DNA of 64,000 nt from Georgenia thermotolerans. GTDB taxonomy: Bacteria; Actinomycetota; Actinomycetes; Actinomycetales; Actinomycetaceae. How positions within the stretch are numbered: the stretch's first letter is position 1; each line of letters opens with the position of its first letter. Below, piece by piece: positions 46,473 through 56,625 of the stretch. The position numbers and the translations under genes are program-made. The notes below the pieces were generated by a model. The model did not search any database. It saw only the letters and a program-made list of their open reading frames with translations, and was not told where the DNA came from. The stretch lies in the NCBI RefSeq assembly GCF_009193185.1, contig NZ_VUKF01000002.1, positions 1 through 64,000 on the forward strand. The letters run 5' to 3'.

Positions 46473-48952
46473 CCGGCCCGCCGGTGCCCGCGCCCGCAGC
46501 GGACCAGCACGGCGACCCGGCGGCGCGGCCTGCCGGCCCCGGCGCGCCCGCGGGGCCGCCGCCGGCGCCGGTGGACGCCCGCCTCGTCCCGGCCGCCCTG
46601 ACCCTGTGGGCGGCGACCGGGTTGGGCGTCGCGGCCGATCCGGCCCTGCTCGGGGCGGCCGCGGTCCTGGCGGGCCTCGGCGCCATTGCCGCCGCCCTCC
46701 GGCTGCGCCGCCGAGCCCGTGCCCGGGGCCGCCACCGGGACGCGCCGGGCCCCCGGCCGGCCGCCGCGGTGCTGCTGGTGCTGGCCGCCCTGTGCGCCGG
46801 ACTCGCCTCCACGGCGGTGCAGGTCCACGCCCGGAGCACCGGCCTGCTGGCCGACCTGGACGGGGCCAGCGCGGTGCTCGTCGGCCACGTCACCGCCGAG
46901 CCGCGTCCGGTGTCCCGGCGCGAGTGGGAGAGCCTGCCGCGCCAGCGGCTCGAGCTCCGGCTGACCGAGGTCGCCGGCCGCGGGCAGGCCGGGCACACCC
47001 GGGCGCCGGTCGTCCTGGTCGGTCCCCCGGAGTGGGCCGAGGTCGCGCTGGGGGAGGTGGTCCGCGTCCGCGCCAGCGTGCGCGCCACCCCGCCCGGTGA
47101 CGCGGCCGCGGCCGTGGCCACGGCCCGGGCGGGGCCGACGGTGCTGGCCCGCCCCGGCGGTCACCTCGCGGTGGTCAACGACCTGCGCCGGGAGCTGCGC
47201 GGGCAGACCGCGGACCTGCCACCGCACGCGCGCGGCCTGGTGCCGGGCATCGCCGTCGGCGACGACCGGGCGCTGCCCGCGGACCTGGCCGCGGCGATGC
47301 GCGCGACGTCCCTGACCCACCTCACCGCCGTCTCCGGGGCCCACGTCGCCATCGTCCTCGGCGTGGTCCTCGCGGCTCTGGCCTGGGTGCCCAGGCGCTG
47401 GCGTGCCGGGGCCGCCGTCGTCGTGCTGGTCGCGCTCGTGACCCTGGTACGCCCCGAGGCCAGTGTCCTGAGGGCCGCCGTGATGGGCGTCGTCGTGCTC
47501 GCCGCGCTGGCGCTCGGGCGCCCGGCCCGCGCCCTGCCGGGGCTGTGCACCGCGGTCGTCGTCCTGCTGCTGGTCGACCCCTGGCTGGGGCGCGCCTACG
47601 GATTCGTGCTGTCGGTGCTCGCCACCGGCGGCCTCGTCCTCCTCGCCCGCCCGTGGACGCGGTGGCTGGCCCGTTGGGTGCCCCGCTGGCTGGCGGCCGC
47701 GGTGGCGCTGCCCGCCGCCGCCCAGGCGGCGTGCGCGCCCGTCGTGGTGCTCCTCCAACCCGCCGTGGCGACCTACGCCGTGCCCGCGAACCTGCTCGCC
47801 GCGCCCGCCGTGCCGCCGGCGACCGTGCTGGGCGTGGCGGCCACGCTGCTGGCGCCGCTGTGGCCGGGCGGGGCGCACGCGCTGGTGCACCTGGCCGCCG
47901 GGTGCACCTGGTGGATCGCCACGGTCGCCCGCGCCCTGGCCGCGGCCCCCGGCGCGCAGCTGCCCTGGCTGCCCGGCCCGGGCGGGCTGGTCGCCCTGGC
48001 CGTCCTGACCGCGGCGGCGGTGGCGGTGCTCGCCCGCGCCGGCCCGCGCGCCCCGCGCTGGGCCGCGGTCCCGGCGCTCCTGCCGCTGGTGGTGCTCGTG
48101 CTGCCCGGACCACGGCACCTGGCGGGCGGGCTGCTCCCCGGGCCCGGGCCACCGCCGGGCTGGTTGGCGGTGCAGTGCGACGTCGGCCAGGGCGGGGCGT
48201 TCCTGCTGCGCTCCGGGCCGGCCGCCGCCGTCATGGTCGACGTCGGGCCGGCCGGCGGGGCGGCCGTGGCCTGCCTGCACGAGGCCGGCGTGCGCCGCCT
48301 CGACCTGCTCGTGCTGACCCACGCCCACGCCGACCACGTCGGGGCCCTGGCCGAGGTGCTCGCCGCCGTCGACGTCGCCGGCGTGCTCCTCGGCCCCGGC
48401 CCGGAGCCTGCCGCCACGGTCGCCGCCGTCCTCGGCCAGCTCGACGGCGTGCCGGTCGCCCGGCCGGTGGCCGACGGCCCGGGGACGCGCGGGCGCGCCG
48501 GGGACGTCGCCTGGACGGTGCTGTGGCCGCCGGCCCGCGCGGTCCCGGCGCTCTCCGGGGCCGACGACGTCAACGACCTCTCCCTCGCCCTGGACCTGCG
48601 CCGCCCCGGTCTGCGCGTCCTGGCCCCGGGCGACCTGGAGATCGCCGGGCAGGCGGGCCTGCTGCGTGCGCTGCGCCAGGCCGCCGGGCCGGACGCGGCA
48701 CCGGTGGACGTCGTCGTCATGGCCCATCACGGCTCGGCGCGGCAGGACCGCGCGCTTGCGGCGCTGCTCGCTCCGCGCCTCGCGGTGGTCAGCGTCGGGG
48801 AAGGCAACGACTACGGCCACCCGGCCGCCGGGGCGCTCGAGCTCTACGCGGGGATCGGCGCCGCGGTGCTGCGCACCGACGCCTGCGGCACGATCGCCGT
48901 CGTCCCGGCCGGCGACGGCCTGGGAGCCGCCGCCAGGTGCCCGCCGCCGTGA
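46469..48952 (+). CDS. comEC: ComEC/Rec2 family DNA-uptake channel
   Basis: 827 residues. Membrane helices fill the first part, with the Competence domain (LTHLTAVSGAHVAIV near residue 285) in the middle, and a C-terminal metallo-beta-lactamase-like domain from about 567 (CDVGQGGAFLLRSG) with the metal motif THAHADH and a later MAHHGS. It forms the inner-membrane channel for single-stranded DNA; the C-terminal domain may degrade the other strand. A full competence operon is not seen here. GTG start inside the comEA stop. Confidence 0.92.
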   Translation: MTGPPVPAPAADQHGDPAARPAGPGAPAGPPPAPVDARLVPAALTLWAATGLGVAADPALLGAAAVLAGLGAIAAALRLRRRARARGRHRDAPGPRPAAAVLLVLAALCAGLASTAVQVHARSTGLLADLDGASAVLVGHVTAEPRPVSRREWESLPRQRLELRLTEVAGRGQAGHTRAPVVLVGPPEWAEVALGEVVRVRASVRATPPGDAAAAVATARAGPTVLARPGGHLAVVNDLRRELRGQTADLPPHARGLVPGIAVGDDRALPADLAAAMRATSLTHLTAVSGAHVAIVLGVVLAALAWVPRRWRAGAAVVVLVALVTLVRPEASVLRAAVMGVVVLAALALGRPARALPGLCTAVVVLLLVDPWLGRAYGFVLSVLATGGLVLLARPWTRWLARWVPRWLAAAVALPAAAQAACAPVVVLLQPAVATYAVPANLLAAPAVPPATVLGVAATLLAPLWPGGAHALVHLAAGCTWWIATVARALAAAPGAQLPWLPGPGGLVALAVLTAAAVAVLARAGPRAPRWAAVPALLPLVVLVLPGPRHLAGGLLPGPGPPPGWLAVQCDVGQGGAFLLRSGPAAAVMVDVGPAGGAAVACLHEAGVRRLDLLVLTHAHADHVGALAEVLAAVDVAGVLLGPGPEPAATVAAVLGQLDGVPVARPVADGPGTRGRAGDVAWTVLWPPARAVPALSGADDVNDLSLALDLRRPGLRVLAPGDLEIAGQAGLLRALRQAAGPDAAPVDVVVMAHHGSARQDRALAALLAPRLAVVSVGEGNDYGHPAAGALELYAGIGAAVLRTDACGTIAVVPAGDGLGAAARCPPP

Positions 48953-48993
48953 GGGTGCGCGGCGATGTCGGCGGCTCATGGCACCCTTGGGAC

Positions 48994-50001
48994 GTGCCTC
49001 CCTCCCGCCGCAAGACCACCAGCCCCGGCCTCACCTGGGACCAGGTCGAGCTCGCCCCGGTGGTGCTCGTCCGCGGCACCGAGGGCCTGCTCGCCGACCG
49101 CGCCGTCGACCGCCTGCTCGAGCAGGCCCGCGCGATCGACGCCGCCGTCGAGGTCACCCGGCTCGAGGCCGCTGCCTACGAGCACGGCCAGCTCGAGATG
49201 GTCGCCAGCCCGTCGCTCTTCGGCGAGCGCCGGTGCGTGGTCGTCGAGGGCGCCGAGGCGATGACCGACGCCCTGCTCGAGGACGCGCTCGTCTACCTGC
49301 GCGCCGTGCCCGACGACGTCTGGCTCGTCGTGCGGCACAACGGCGGCACGCGCGGCAAGAAGCTGCTCGACGCCATCGCGGCCGCCGGCTACCCGGTGGT
49401 GGCTTGCGAGCCGCTCAAGCGGGACTCCGACAAGGTGGACTTCGTCCGCGCCGACTTCAAGCGCGCCCGCCGCCGCATCGACGCCGAGGCCGTCCAGGCC
49501 CTGGTGGAGGCGGTGGGGGCGGACCTGCGCGAGCTCGGGGCGGCCACCACACAGCTCCTGGCCGACACCACCGGGGTCGTCACGGCGGAGGTGGTGCAGC
49601 GCTACTACGGCGGGCGCGTAGAGGCCACCGGCTTCAAGGTGGCTGACGCCGCCGTCGCCGGTCACGCCGGGGACGCCGTCGCGCTGCTGCGCCACGCCGT
49701 GGCCACCGGCACCGGGCCGGTGCCGCTCGTGGCGGCGCTGGCGATGAAGCTGCGCACGCTCGCCAAGGTCGCCGCCACCCGCGGGCGGTCGGGGATCTCC
49801 GCCGGCGAGCTGGGCCTGGCGCCCTGGCAGATCGACCGCGCCCGCAAGGAGCTCGACGGCTGGACCCCCGAGGGGCTCGCCGCCGCCATCACCGCCGTCG
49901 CCGCCGCCGATGCCGAGGTCAAGGGCCAGGGCCGCGACCCGGTCTTCGCCGTCGAGCGGGCCGTGCTCAAGGTCGCGGCCGCGCACGGCCGCCGCCACTG
50001 A
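48994..50001 (+). CDS. holA: DNA polymerase III subunit delta
   Basis: 335 residues with the clamp-loader delta architecture: LVRGTEGLLADRAVDRLL at the N-terminus, SLFGERRCVVVEGAE, LVVRHNGGTRGKKLLDAI in domain I and the C-terminal helical collar (FAVERAVLKVA). Delta opens the sliding clamp during loading. The order comEA-comEC-holA-rpsT is common in actinobacteria. Start GTG 48994; CACCCT 6 nt upstream could be a leaderless -10 box. Confidence 0.92.
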   Translation: MPPSRRKTTSPGLTWDQVELAPVVLVRGTEGLLADRAVDRLLEQARAIDAAVEVTRLEAAAYEHGQLEMVASPSLFGERRCVVVEGAEAMTDALLEDALVYLRAVPDDVWLVVRHNGGTRGKKLLDAIAAAGYPVVACEPLKRDSDKVDFVRADFKRARRRIDAEAVQALVEAVGADLRELGAATTQLLADTTGVVTAEVVQRYYGGRVEATGFKVADAAVAGHAGDAVALLRHAVATGTGPVPLVAALAMKLRTLAKVAATRGRSGISAGELGLAPWQIDRARKELDGWTPEGLAAAITAVAAADAEVKGQGRDPVFAVERAVLKVAAAHGRRH

Positions 50002-50138
50002 TCCGACGCCGGCACCACCAGCCACCGCCATCGACCGCGCGCGCCGTCCCGCAGCCGGCACCTCCGCGCAACCGCGCGGCCCGGCGGCCGGGGGAGCCGC
50101 ACGACGAGACGCCCCGCCCGTCTGCCGGGGCAGGTGAC

Positions 50139-50144
50139 TACCGT
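50139..50144 (+). promoter_or_regulatory. -10 box of a leaderless promoter (MFS gene)
   Basis: TACCGT ends 7 nt before GTG 50152. Confidence 0.55.
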
Positions 50145-50151
50145 TTTGTCC

Positions 50152-51561
50152 GTGATCACGCCTTCCGGGCGCCCCGCGGCCCCCGCTCTTACCCGCTCCG
50201 AGCGGCTGGACCGGCTGCCCTTCACCCGTGCCCACGGCCGCCTCCTCGGCGGGTCGGGCATCGGCTGGGCGCTGGACGCGATGGACGTCGGCCTCATCTC
50301 GTTCGTCATGGCGGCGCTGTCGAAGCAGTGGCAGCTCGACCCCACGACGCTCGGCTGGATCGGCTCCATCGGGTTCGTCGGCATGGCCCTGGGCGCGACC
50401 CTGGGCGGGCTGCTCGCCGACCGGTTCGGCCGCCGCAACGTCTTCGCCCTGACCCTGCTCGTCTACGGCCTGGCCACCGGCGCCTCCGCGCTGGTCAGCT
50501 CCGTCGCGGCGCTGCTGGTGCTGCGCTTCGTCGTCGGCCTCGGGCTCGGCTCGGAGCTGCCGGTCGCCTCCACCCTGGTCAGCGAGTACGCGCCCACCCG
50601 GGTCCGCGGCCGGCTCGTCGTCATCCTCGAGGCGTTCTGGGCGGTGGGCTGGCTCGCGGCCGCCCTGGTCGGCTTCCTCGTCGTCGCCCCGCACGACGAC
50701 GGCTGGCGCTGGGCCCTCGCCATCGGCGCCCTGCCCGCGGTCTACGCCCTGTACGTGCGCCGGTCCATCCCCGAGTCGGTGCGGTTCCTCGAGGCGGCCG
50801 GCCGGGAGGCCGAGGCCGAGGCGGCGGTCCGCGCGTTCGAGGACTCGGCCCCGATGTTCCGCCCGAAGGCACCCGCGCCCGCCGAACCCGCGCCCGCCGA
50901 ACCCGCGGCCGCCAGTCGCCCCGCCGGCGACCTCGCCGCCCCGCCCGTCGAGCACGCCGGCCCCACCCGCGGGTTCCGCGCCCTGTGGCGGCCAGACCTG
51001 CGCACCCGCACGGCGGGGCTGTGGGCGGTGTGGTTCTTTCTCAACTTCGCCTACTACGGGGCGTTCACCTGGTTGCCGACGCTCCTCGTCGCCGACGGGA
51101 TGACCATGGTCAGGTCCTTCGGCTACACGGTGATCATCACCGCCGCCCAGCTGCCCGGCTACGCGGTCGCCGCCTTCCTCATCGAACGCTGGGGGCGGCG
51201 CCCCACCCTGGCCACGTTCCTCCTCGGCGCCGCCGCGTCCGCCGCCCTCTTCGCCAGCGCGAGCACGTCGGCCGGCGTGATCACCGCCGGGTGCCTGCTG
51301 TCCTTCTTCGCCCTGGGCGCCTGGGGCGCCCTCTACGCCGTCACGCCGGAGATGTACCCCACCGCCGTGCGGGGCACCGGCGCCGGCTGGGCCGCCGGCT
51401 TCGGCCGCCTCGCCTCGATCCTCGCCCCGCTCGCCGTCCCCGCGCTCATGCACGTCGGGCAGCTCTGGCTGGTCTTCACCGTCTTCGCGATCGCGTTCGT
51501 CCTCGCCGCGGCGGGCGCGCTGCTGCTCAAGGAGCAGCGCGGGATCGCGCTCGAGGCCTGA
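50152..51561 (+). CDS. Major facilitator superfamily transporter
   Basis: 469 residues, twelve helices. The loop 2-3 signature GGLLADRFGRRN and the LVSEYAPTRVRGR segment place it near sugar-porter/aromatic-acid:proton symporters. The central cytosolic loop carries a Pro/Ala/Glu repeat encoded by two exact 15-bp units (50875-50904). The substrate cannot be told. GTG 50152 is chosen by the leaderless box; an earlier GTG (50134) would lie upstream of it. Separate from the glycosyltransferase that follows 97 nt later. Confidence 0.88.
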   Translation: MITPSGRPAAPALTRSERLDRLPFTRAHGRLLGGSGIGWALDAMDVGLISFVMAALSKQWQLDPTTLGWIGSIGFVGMALGATLGGLLADRFGRRNVFALTLLVYGLATGASALVSSVAALLVLRFVVGLGLGSELPVASTLVSEYAPTRVRGRLVVILEAFWAVGWLAAALVGFLVVAPHDDGWRWALAIGALPAVYALYVRRSIPESVRFLEAAGREAEAEAAVRAFEDSAPMFRPKAPAPAEPAPAEPAAASRPAGDLAAPPVEHAGPTRGFRALWRPDLRTRTAGLWAVWFFLNFAYYGAFTWLPTLLVADGMTMVRSFGYTVIITAAQLPGYAVAAFLIERWGRRPTLATFLLGAAASAALFASASTSAGVITAGCLLSFFALGAWGALYAVTPEMYPTAVRGTGAGWAAGFGRLASILAPLAVPALMHVGQLWLVFTVFAIAFVLAAAGALLLKEQRGIALEA

Positions 51562-51658
51562 TAGCGGCCCGCGGCGCTGACCGAGCGTTCACCGAGGCGT
51601 CACCGGACACACCGCTCCCGGTTCCCGCGGGGCCATCCGGGGTGGCCACGGTGGGCAC

Positions 51659-52798
51659 GTGCGCGTCGCCGTCGTCACCGAGTCCTTCCTGCCGTCCGCG
51701 AACGGGGTCACCACCTCGGTCCTGCGGGTCCTCGACCACCTCGCCGGCCGGGGGCACGAGGCGGTCGTCGTGTGCCCGGGCCCGGCGCCGAGCACCTACG
51801 CCGGGTACCCGGTGGTGCAGGTGCCGGCCTTCAGCTATCGCGGCTTCCGCGCCGCGGTGCCCTCGCCCGCGCTGGTGCGCGCGCTGGACGCCTTCCGCCC
51901 CGACGTCCTGCACGCCGCCTCGCCCTTCGGCCTCGGCGCCCAGGCGCTGTACGTCGCCCGGCGCCGGGGCGTGGCCACGGTCGCGGTCTTCCAGACCGAC
52001 GTCGCCGGCTTCGCGCGCAAGCACGGCCTGGCCGCCACCGCGCCGAGCATCTGGCGGTGGCTGCGCCACGTGCACTCCCACGCCGACCTCACCCTGGCGC
52101 CGTCCTCCGCCACCCTCGCCGACCTGGCCGCCAACGGCATCGGCCGGACCCGGTGGTGGGGCCGCGGGGTCGACGCCGCCACCTACCACCCCCGCCACCG
52201 CACCTCGCCCGCCGGTGCGGCGCTGCGGGCCCGCCTCCTGGCCGGGGCGCCGGCCGGGACGGCCCTGGTGGGGTACGTGGGGCGGCTGGCGCCGGAGAAG
52301 CGGGTCGAGCGGCTGGCCCGCCTCACACGGGTGCGTGGCGCCCGGGTGGTGCTCGTGGGCGACGGCCCCTCCCGCCCGGCGCTGGAGCGTGACCTCGGCG
52401 CCGGGGCGACCTTCCTGGGCCGGCTCGACGGGGAGGACCTGGCCCGGGCCTACGCGGCGCTGGACGTCTTCGTCCACACCGGCACCACCGAGACCTTCGG
52501 GCAGACCCTGCAGGAGGCCATGGCCAGCGGCCTGCCCGTGGTGGCGCCCGCGGCGGGCGGCCCGCTCGACGTCGTCGCCGAGGGGGAGACCGGGTACCTC
52601 TACGCGCCCGAGGACGACGCCGCCCTGGAGCGGGCCGTGCGCGTCCTCGTCGCCGACCCGGCAATGCGGGCCCGCATGGGCGAGGCCGGCCGGCGTCGCG
52701 TGCTGCCCCGCTCCTGGGACGTGCTCGGCGAGGCGATCGTGGGCCACTACGCCGACGCGATGGCCGCGGCGGGCGCCGCCCGCCGGGCCCGGGTGTGA
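51659..52798 (+). CDS. GT4 glycosyltransferase, probable mannosyltransferase
   Basis: 379 residues with a GT-B fold. The acceptor-side start ESFLPSANGVTTSVLRVLDHL is seen in part as SANGVTTSVLRVL, then VGRLAPEKRVE for nucleotide binding, and the EX7E motif as ETFGQTLQEAMASG. It resembles GDP-mannose-dependent mannosyltransferases such as MgtA/PimB that build actinobacterial glycolipids. Acceptor not certain. CACGGT 6 nt before GTG 51659 suggests another leaderless start. Confidence 0.85.
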   Translation: MRVAVVTESFLPSANGVTTSVLRVLDHLAGRGHEAVVVCPGPAPSTYAGYPVVQVPAFSYRGFRAAVPSPALVRALDAFRPDVLHAASPFGLGAQALYVARRRGVATVAVFQTDVAGFARKHGLAATAPSIWRWLRHVHSHADLTLAPSSATLADLAANGIGRTRWWGRGVDAATYHPRHRTSPAGAALRARLLAGAPAGTALVGYVGRLAPEKRVERLARLTRVRGARVVLVGDGPSRPALERDLGAGATFLGRLDGEDLARAYAALDVFVHTGTTETFGQTLQEAMASGLPVVAPAAGGPLDVVAEGETGYLYAPEDDAALERAVRVLVADPAMRARMGEAGRRRVLPRSWDVLGEAIVGHYADAMAAAGAARRARV

Positions 52799-52852
52799 AC
52801 CGCTCGCACCTGTGAACCCCGGCGCGGCCGTGTGCCGGGCGCACAGACGGCG

Positions 52853-52883
52853 ACGGCGCCGCCCCCGGGGGGAGCGGCGCCGT
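52853..52883. terminator. Bidirectional terminator between the glycosyltransferase and rpsT
   Basis: ACGGCGCCGC (52853-52862) and GCGGCGCCGT (52874-52883), a 10-bp stem with an 11-nt loop between convergent genes. Confidence 0.7.
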
Positions 52884-52935
52884 GCGGTGCTGTCGTGCGG
52901 CCGTCGGGCGCGAACCCGACCTGGCCGGAGCCGGC

Positions 52936-53196
52936 TCAGAGAGCGGCGACCTGCTTGGCCAGCTTGGACTTGCGGTTCGCGGCCTGGTTGGCGTGGATGA
53001 CGCCCTTGCTGGCCGCCTTGTCCAGCTTGCGGCCGGCAGTCTTCAGCGCCTCGCTGGCCGCGTCCTTGTCACCGGTGCTGATGGCCTCGCGGACCCGACG
53101 CACGTGCGTCTTGAGCTCCGACTTCACGGCCTTGTTGCGCAGGCGCGCCTTCTCGGCGGTGCGGATGCGCTTGATCTGGGACTTGATGTTCGCCAC
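52936..53196 (-). CDS. rpsT: 30S ribosomal protein S20
   Basis: 86 residues, highly basic, with the S20 hallmarks [20 protein letters not shown] at the N-terminus and [24 protein letters not shown] near the end (cited in parts). It binds the 5' domain of 16S rRNA. The GTG 53196 start has a purine-rich GAGAGAG upstream. It lies opposite the lepA gene, 1.6 kb away, an arrangement common in actinobacteria. Confidence 0.96.
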   Translation of the reverse strand: MANIKSQIKRIRTAEKARLRNKAVKSELKTHVRRVREAISTGDKDAASEALKTAGRKLDKAASKGVIHANQAANRKSKLAKQVAAL

Positions 53197-53206
53197 GTCT
53201 GGACTC

Positions 53207-53235
53207 TCTCTACGTTCGCCTGAGCGATCTGTCAA
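53207..53235 (-). promoter_or_regulatory. rpsT promoter
   Basis: On the minus strand TTGACA (53235-53230) is separated by 17 nt from TAGAGA (53212-53207). The -35 box is a perfect consensus, rare in this window and fitting a ribosomal gene. Confidence 0.6.
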
Positions 53236-53398
53236 CGGTCGGTGAGGGATGTGCCGCGACCGGGACTGGGGCGTGGGGATACCTCGTGGTTGGTCGGTGG
53301 CCGGGCAGCCGCCGACCAGGCGGCAAACCCAAGGAAGCACACTAGCAGGAGCGCCCCCGGGGCCGCGAGCACGCGCCGTGTGGCCGGCGTCTCGTCCC

Positions 53399-54007
53399 TC
53401 AGCCGTGCAGCTCCCGCAGCGCCCGCGCCACCTCGGCGAAGCGCGCCGGGGCGAGCGCGGCGCCCTGGCGGCGCACGGCCTCCGGGTCCACCCACAGCAG
53501 CCGGTCGAGGCGCACCTCGCTGGGCCGGCCCCGCGCGTCCCACGCCCCGGACCCGACGTCGATCCACCGCCGGCCCCACCGGGCCTCGTCGGCGGCGTCC
53601 TTGTCGTGGTCCTGGGAGGTCATCTGCGCGACCACCAGCCCGGCGCCCTCGCGGGCCAGGACGAGCACGGGCCGGTCCTTGCCCCGGTCGGGGTCGTCGT
53701 CGTACGGCACCCAGGTCCACACGACCTCGCCGGGGTCGGGCTGGTCGTCGTGCCGGGCGGCGTAGGTCAGGTCGGGCAGGCCCAGCCGGGCGACGTCGTA
53801 CTCGGTCGTCTCCCGAGAGGCCGCCTGGACCTGACGCTCGCCCGGGCTCGCCGCGGGCGAGGTGGCGCCCCGGCGGGCGGCGCCGGACCGGGGTCGGTGC
53901 GGCCGCGGTGGTGCGGCGGGCCGGTCCTTGCGCAGGCGTGCGGCGACGGCGGACGCGGCCGCGGCACCCGCCACCCCCAGGGCGCGGCGCCAGATGCTGC
54001 TGCTCAT
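53399..54007 (-). CDS. PemK/MazF-fold protein with N-terminal extension
   Basis: 202 residues. The C-terminal half is PemK-like: [24 protein letters not shown] and a later HDKDAADE. The first 75 residues are an Ala-rich possible membrane anchor followed by a Pro/Arg-rich linker. MazF/PemK toxins cleave RNA, but no antitoxin gene lies beside it and the segment expected for RNA cleavage is modified, so I favour a non-toxin, housekeeping role. TACCCT 6 nt before ATG 54007 gives a leaderless start. Confidence 0.8.
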   Translation of the reverse strand: MSSSIWRRALGVAGAAAASAVAARLRKDRPAAPPRPHRPRSGAARRGATSPAASPGERQVQAASRETTEYDVARLGLPDLTYAARHDDQPDPGEVVWTWVPYDDDPDRGKDRPVLVLAREGAGLVVAQMTSQDHDKDAADEARWGRRWIDVGSGAWDARGRPSEVRLDRLLWVDPEAVRRQGAALAPARFAEVARALRELHG

Positions 54008-54013
54008 CCGGGC

Positions 54014-54019
54014 AGGGTA
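54014..54019 (-). promoter_or_regulatory. -10 box of a leaderless promoter (PemK-like gene)
   Basis: On the minus strand TACCCT ends 6 nt before ATG 54007. Confidence 0.5.
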
Positions 54020-54051
54020 GTCGCCGGGCAGATCGGTCGCCGGGCAGGTCG

Positions 54052-54618
54052 TCAGCGGGCCAGCAGCGCCGCGGCGGTCGCGACGGCGCCGATCGCGGAG
54101 AGCGGCACGGCGGCCAGCGTGCCGAGCAGGGCGACCAAGGTCACCCGCAGGTCGTCCTTGAGATAGGGCGCGCGGACCGGGCCCCCGGCCGCCGCCAGGG
54201 CCGCCCGCTGGGCCGCCTCCACCCGCGGGAGGAACCGCGCGGTGCGCACGGCGTTCTCGGCCATCGCGGCGCTGAGGGCGTCCATCTCGGCCTGCACGGG
54301 GTCGGGCACGGCGCCGGGCTCGACGACGACGACGTCGCGGGAGGGCTGGTGCACGGTGCGCACGTGCAGGTCGCGGGTCTGGCGCTGGAGCCGCTCGCGG
54401 CGCACCGCGAGGACGAGGACCGGCACGGCGAGCACGAGCGCGAGGACGAGCGGCACCCAGGCGCCTCCGCCGGTCCCGGTGAGGCCGGCGAGCAGGCCCA
54501 GGGCGCCGAAGACGCCCACGCCCAGGCCGGCGGCGGTGAGCAGGAGGCCGCCGGGGCGCCGGGCCAGGCGCACCAGCGTCGGCACCACCTGGTTGAGGAA
54601 GTCCCCGGTCGCGGTCAT
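54052..54618 (-). CDS. Hypothetical membrane protein
   Basis: 188 residues. Two hydrophobic segments lie at about 25-45 and 55-73, then a soluble region with [21 protein letters not shown] (cited in part) and a C-terminal hydrophobic segment at about 162-185. I recognise no family. ATG 54618 is chosen because GAGCCT is 7 nt upstream; ATG 54624 is an alternative. It sits between a PemK-like gene and lepA and is common in this position only by my inference. Confidence 0.65.
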   Translation of the reverse strand: MTATGDFLNQVVPTLVRLARRPGGLLLTAAGLGVGVFGALGLLAGLTGTGGGAWVPLVLALVLAVPVLVLAVRRERLQRQTRDLHVRTVHQPSRDVVVVEPGAVPDPVQAEMDALSAAMAENAVRTARFLPRVEAAQRAALAAAGGPVRAPYLKDDLRVTLVALLGTLAAVPLSAIGAVATAAALLAR

Positions 54619-54765
54619 GGGCACCAGGCTCGCACGGCGACGGCGCCGGGGGAGGACGCGTCATCCGTGGGCGAACAGCGCCGTCGTCGACCGGTGCCCC
54701 GGCGTGGGACCATGGGGCGAGTTCTTGTCCGACGTGCCGCCCGTGCACCACGCGTAGAGGTAGCT

Positions 54766-56625
54766 GTGTCACCGATCCCCAGCCCGGCCCAGGCCGCGCA
54801 GATCCGCCCGGCGGCGACCCCGCCGGCGCTGCTGCGCAACTTCTGCATCATCGCCCACATCGACCACGGCAAGTCGACGTTGGCGGACCGCATGCTGCAG
54901 CTGACCGGGGTGGTGCAGCCGCGGGACATGCGCGCGCAGTACCTCGACCGCATGGACATCGAGCGCGAGCGCGGCATCACCATCAAGTCCCAGGCCGTGC
55001 GCATGCCGTGGCAGGTGGGCGAGCAGCCCTACGCCCTGAACATGATCGACACCCCGGGCCACGTGGACTTCTCCTACGAGGTCAACCGCTCCCTGGCGGC
55101 CTGCGAGGGCGCGATCCTCCTCGTCGACGCGGCCCAGGGCATCGAGGCGCAGACCCTGGCGAACCTGTACATGGCGCTGGAGAACGACCTCACGATCATC
55201 CCGGTGCTGAACAAGATCGACCTGCCGGCGGCGCAGCCGGAGAAGTACGCCGAGGAGCTCGCCGGGCTCATCGGCGGGGACCCCGCGGACTGCCTGAAGG
55301 TCTCGGGCAAGACCGGCGAGGGCGTCACCGAGCTGCTCGACCGGATCGTGGCGGACATCCCCGCCCCGGTCGGCGACGCCGACGCCCCCTCCCGGGCGAT
55401 GATCTTCGACTCCGTCTACGACACCTACCGCGGCGTCGTCACCTACGTGCGCGTCGTCGACGGCCAGCTCAGCCCGCGCGAGCGCATCGAGATGATGAGC
55501 ACCCGGGCCAGCCACGAGCTGCTCGAGATCGGCGTGATCTCGCCCGACCCGATCCCGTCCCAGGGCCTGGGGGTGGGGGAGGTCGGCTACCTCATCACCG
55601 GCGTGAAGGACGTGCGCCAGTCCAAGGTCGGCGACACCGTCACCAACCTGTCCAAGCCGGCCCCCGAGCCGCTCGGCGGCTATCGCGAGCCCAAGCCCAT
55701 GGTCTTCTCCGGGCTGTACCCCATCGACGGCTCGGACTACCCGCTGCTGCGCGACGCCCTGGACAAGCTCAAGCTCAACGACGCCGCCCTCGTCTACGAG
55801 CCGGAGACCTCCGTGGCCCTCGGGTTCGGCTACCGCTGCGGGTTCCTCGGGCTGCTGCACCTGGAGATCGTCCGCGAGCGGCTCGAGCGCGAGTTCAACC
55901 TCGACCTCATCTCCACCGCGCCGAACGTCTCCTACGACGTGGTCACCGAGGACGGCACGGAGGTCCACGTGACCAACCCGAGCGAGTTCCCCGAGGGCAA
56001 GATCAGCGCGATCCGCGAGCCCGTGGTGCGCGCGACGATCCTGGCCCCGAGCGAGTTCATCGGCGCGATCATGGAGCTGAGCCAGGGCCGGCGCGGGTCC
56101 CTGCGCGGCATGGACTACCTCTCCGAGGACCGCGTCGAGATCCGGTACACCCTGCCCCTGGCCGAGATCGTCGGTGACTTCTTCGACCAGCTCAAGTCCC
56201 GCACCCGCGGGTACGCCTCGCTGGACTACGAGGCCGACGGCGACCAGGAGGCCGAGCTGGTCAAGGTCGACATCCTCCTCAACCACGAGAAGGTCGACGC
56301 CTTCTCCGCCATCGTGCACAAGGAGAAGGCCTACACCTACGGCGTGACCATGGCGTCGAAGCTCAAGGAGCTCATCCCGCGCCAGCAGTTCGAGGTGCCG
56401 ATCCAGGCCGCCATCGGCTCGCGTGTCATCGCGCGCGAGACGATCCGTGCGCTCCGCAAGGACATGCTCGCCAAGTGCTACGGCGGTGACATCAGCCGCA
56501 AGCGCAAGCTGCTCGAGAAGCAGAAGGAGGGCAAGAAGCGCATGAAGAACATCGGCCGGGTCGAGGTGCCCCAGGAGGCCTTCATCGCCGCCCTCACGTC
56601 CGACGCCCCGACCGGGAAGAAGTGA
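54766..56625 (+). CDS. lepA: Elongation factor 4 (LepA)
   Basis: 619 residues. The GTPase domain has AHIDHGKST (P-loop), DTPGHVDF and NKIDLP, followed by the LepA-specific C-terminal domain ending in [13 protein letters not shown]. It back-translocates or remodels ribosomes, especially under ionic stress. The GTG 54766 start has AGAGG 5 nt upstream. The last bases overlap the start of the MOSC gene (GTGA). Confidence 0.97.
   Translation: MSPIPSPAQAAQIRPAATPPALLRNFCIIAHIDHGKSTLADRMLQLTGVVQPRDMRAQYLDRMDIERERGITIKSQAVRMPWQVGEQPYALNMIDTPGHVDFSYEVNRSLAACEGAILLVDAAQGIEAQTLANLYMALENDLTIIPVLNKIDLPAAQPEKYAEELAGLIGGDPADCLKVSGKTGEGVTELLDRIVADIPAPVGDADAPSRAMIFDSVYDTYRGVVTYVRVVDGQLSPRERIEMMSTRASHELLEIGVISPDPIPSQGLGVGEVGYLITGVKDVRQSKVGDTVTNLSKPAPEPLGGYREPKPMVFSGLYPIDGSDYPLLRDALDKLKLNDAALVYEPETSVALGFGYRCGFLGLLHLEIVRERLEREFNLDLISTAPNVSYDVVTEDGTEVHVTNPSEFPEGKISAIREPVVRATILAPSEFIGAIMELSQGRRGSLRGMDYLSEDRVEIRYTLPLAEIVGDFFDQLKSRTRGYASLDYEADGDQEAELVKVDILLNHEKVDAFSAIVHKEKAYTYGVTMASKLKELIPRQQFEVPIQAAIGSRVIARETIRALRKDMLAKCYGGDISRKRKLLEKQKEGKKRMKNIGRVEVPQEAFIAALTSDAPTGKK

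Noticed and set aside
53232-53372. A 46-codon leftward frame with one hydrophobic segment between rpsT and the PemK-like gene
   Set aside because: The GTG has no ribosome-binding site or leaderless box, and conservation cannot be judged. It could be real but is not supported.
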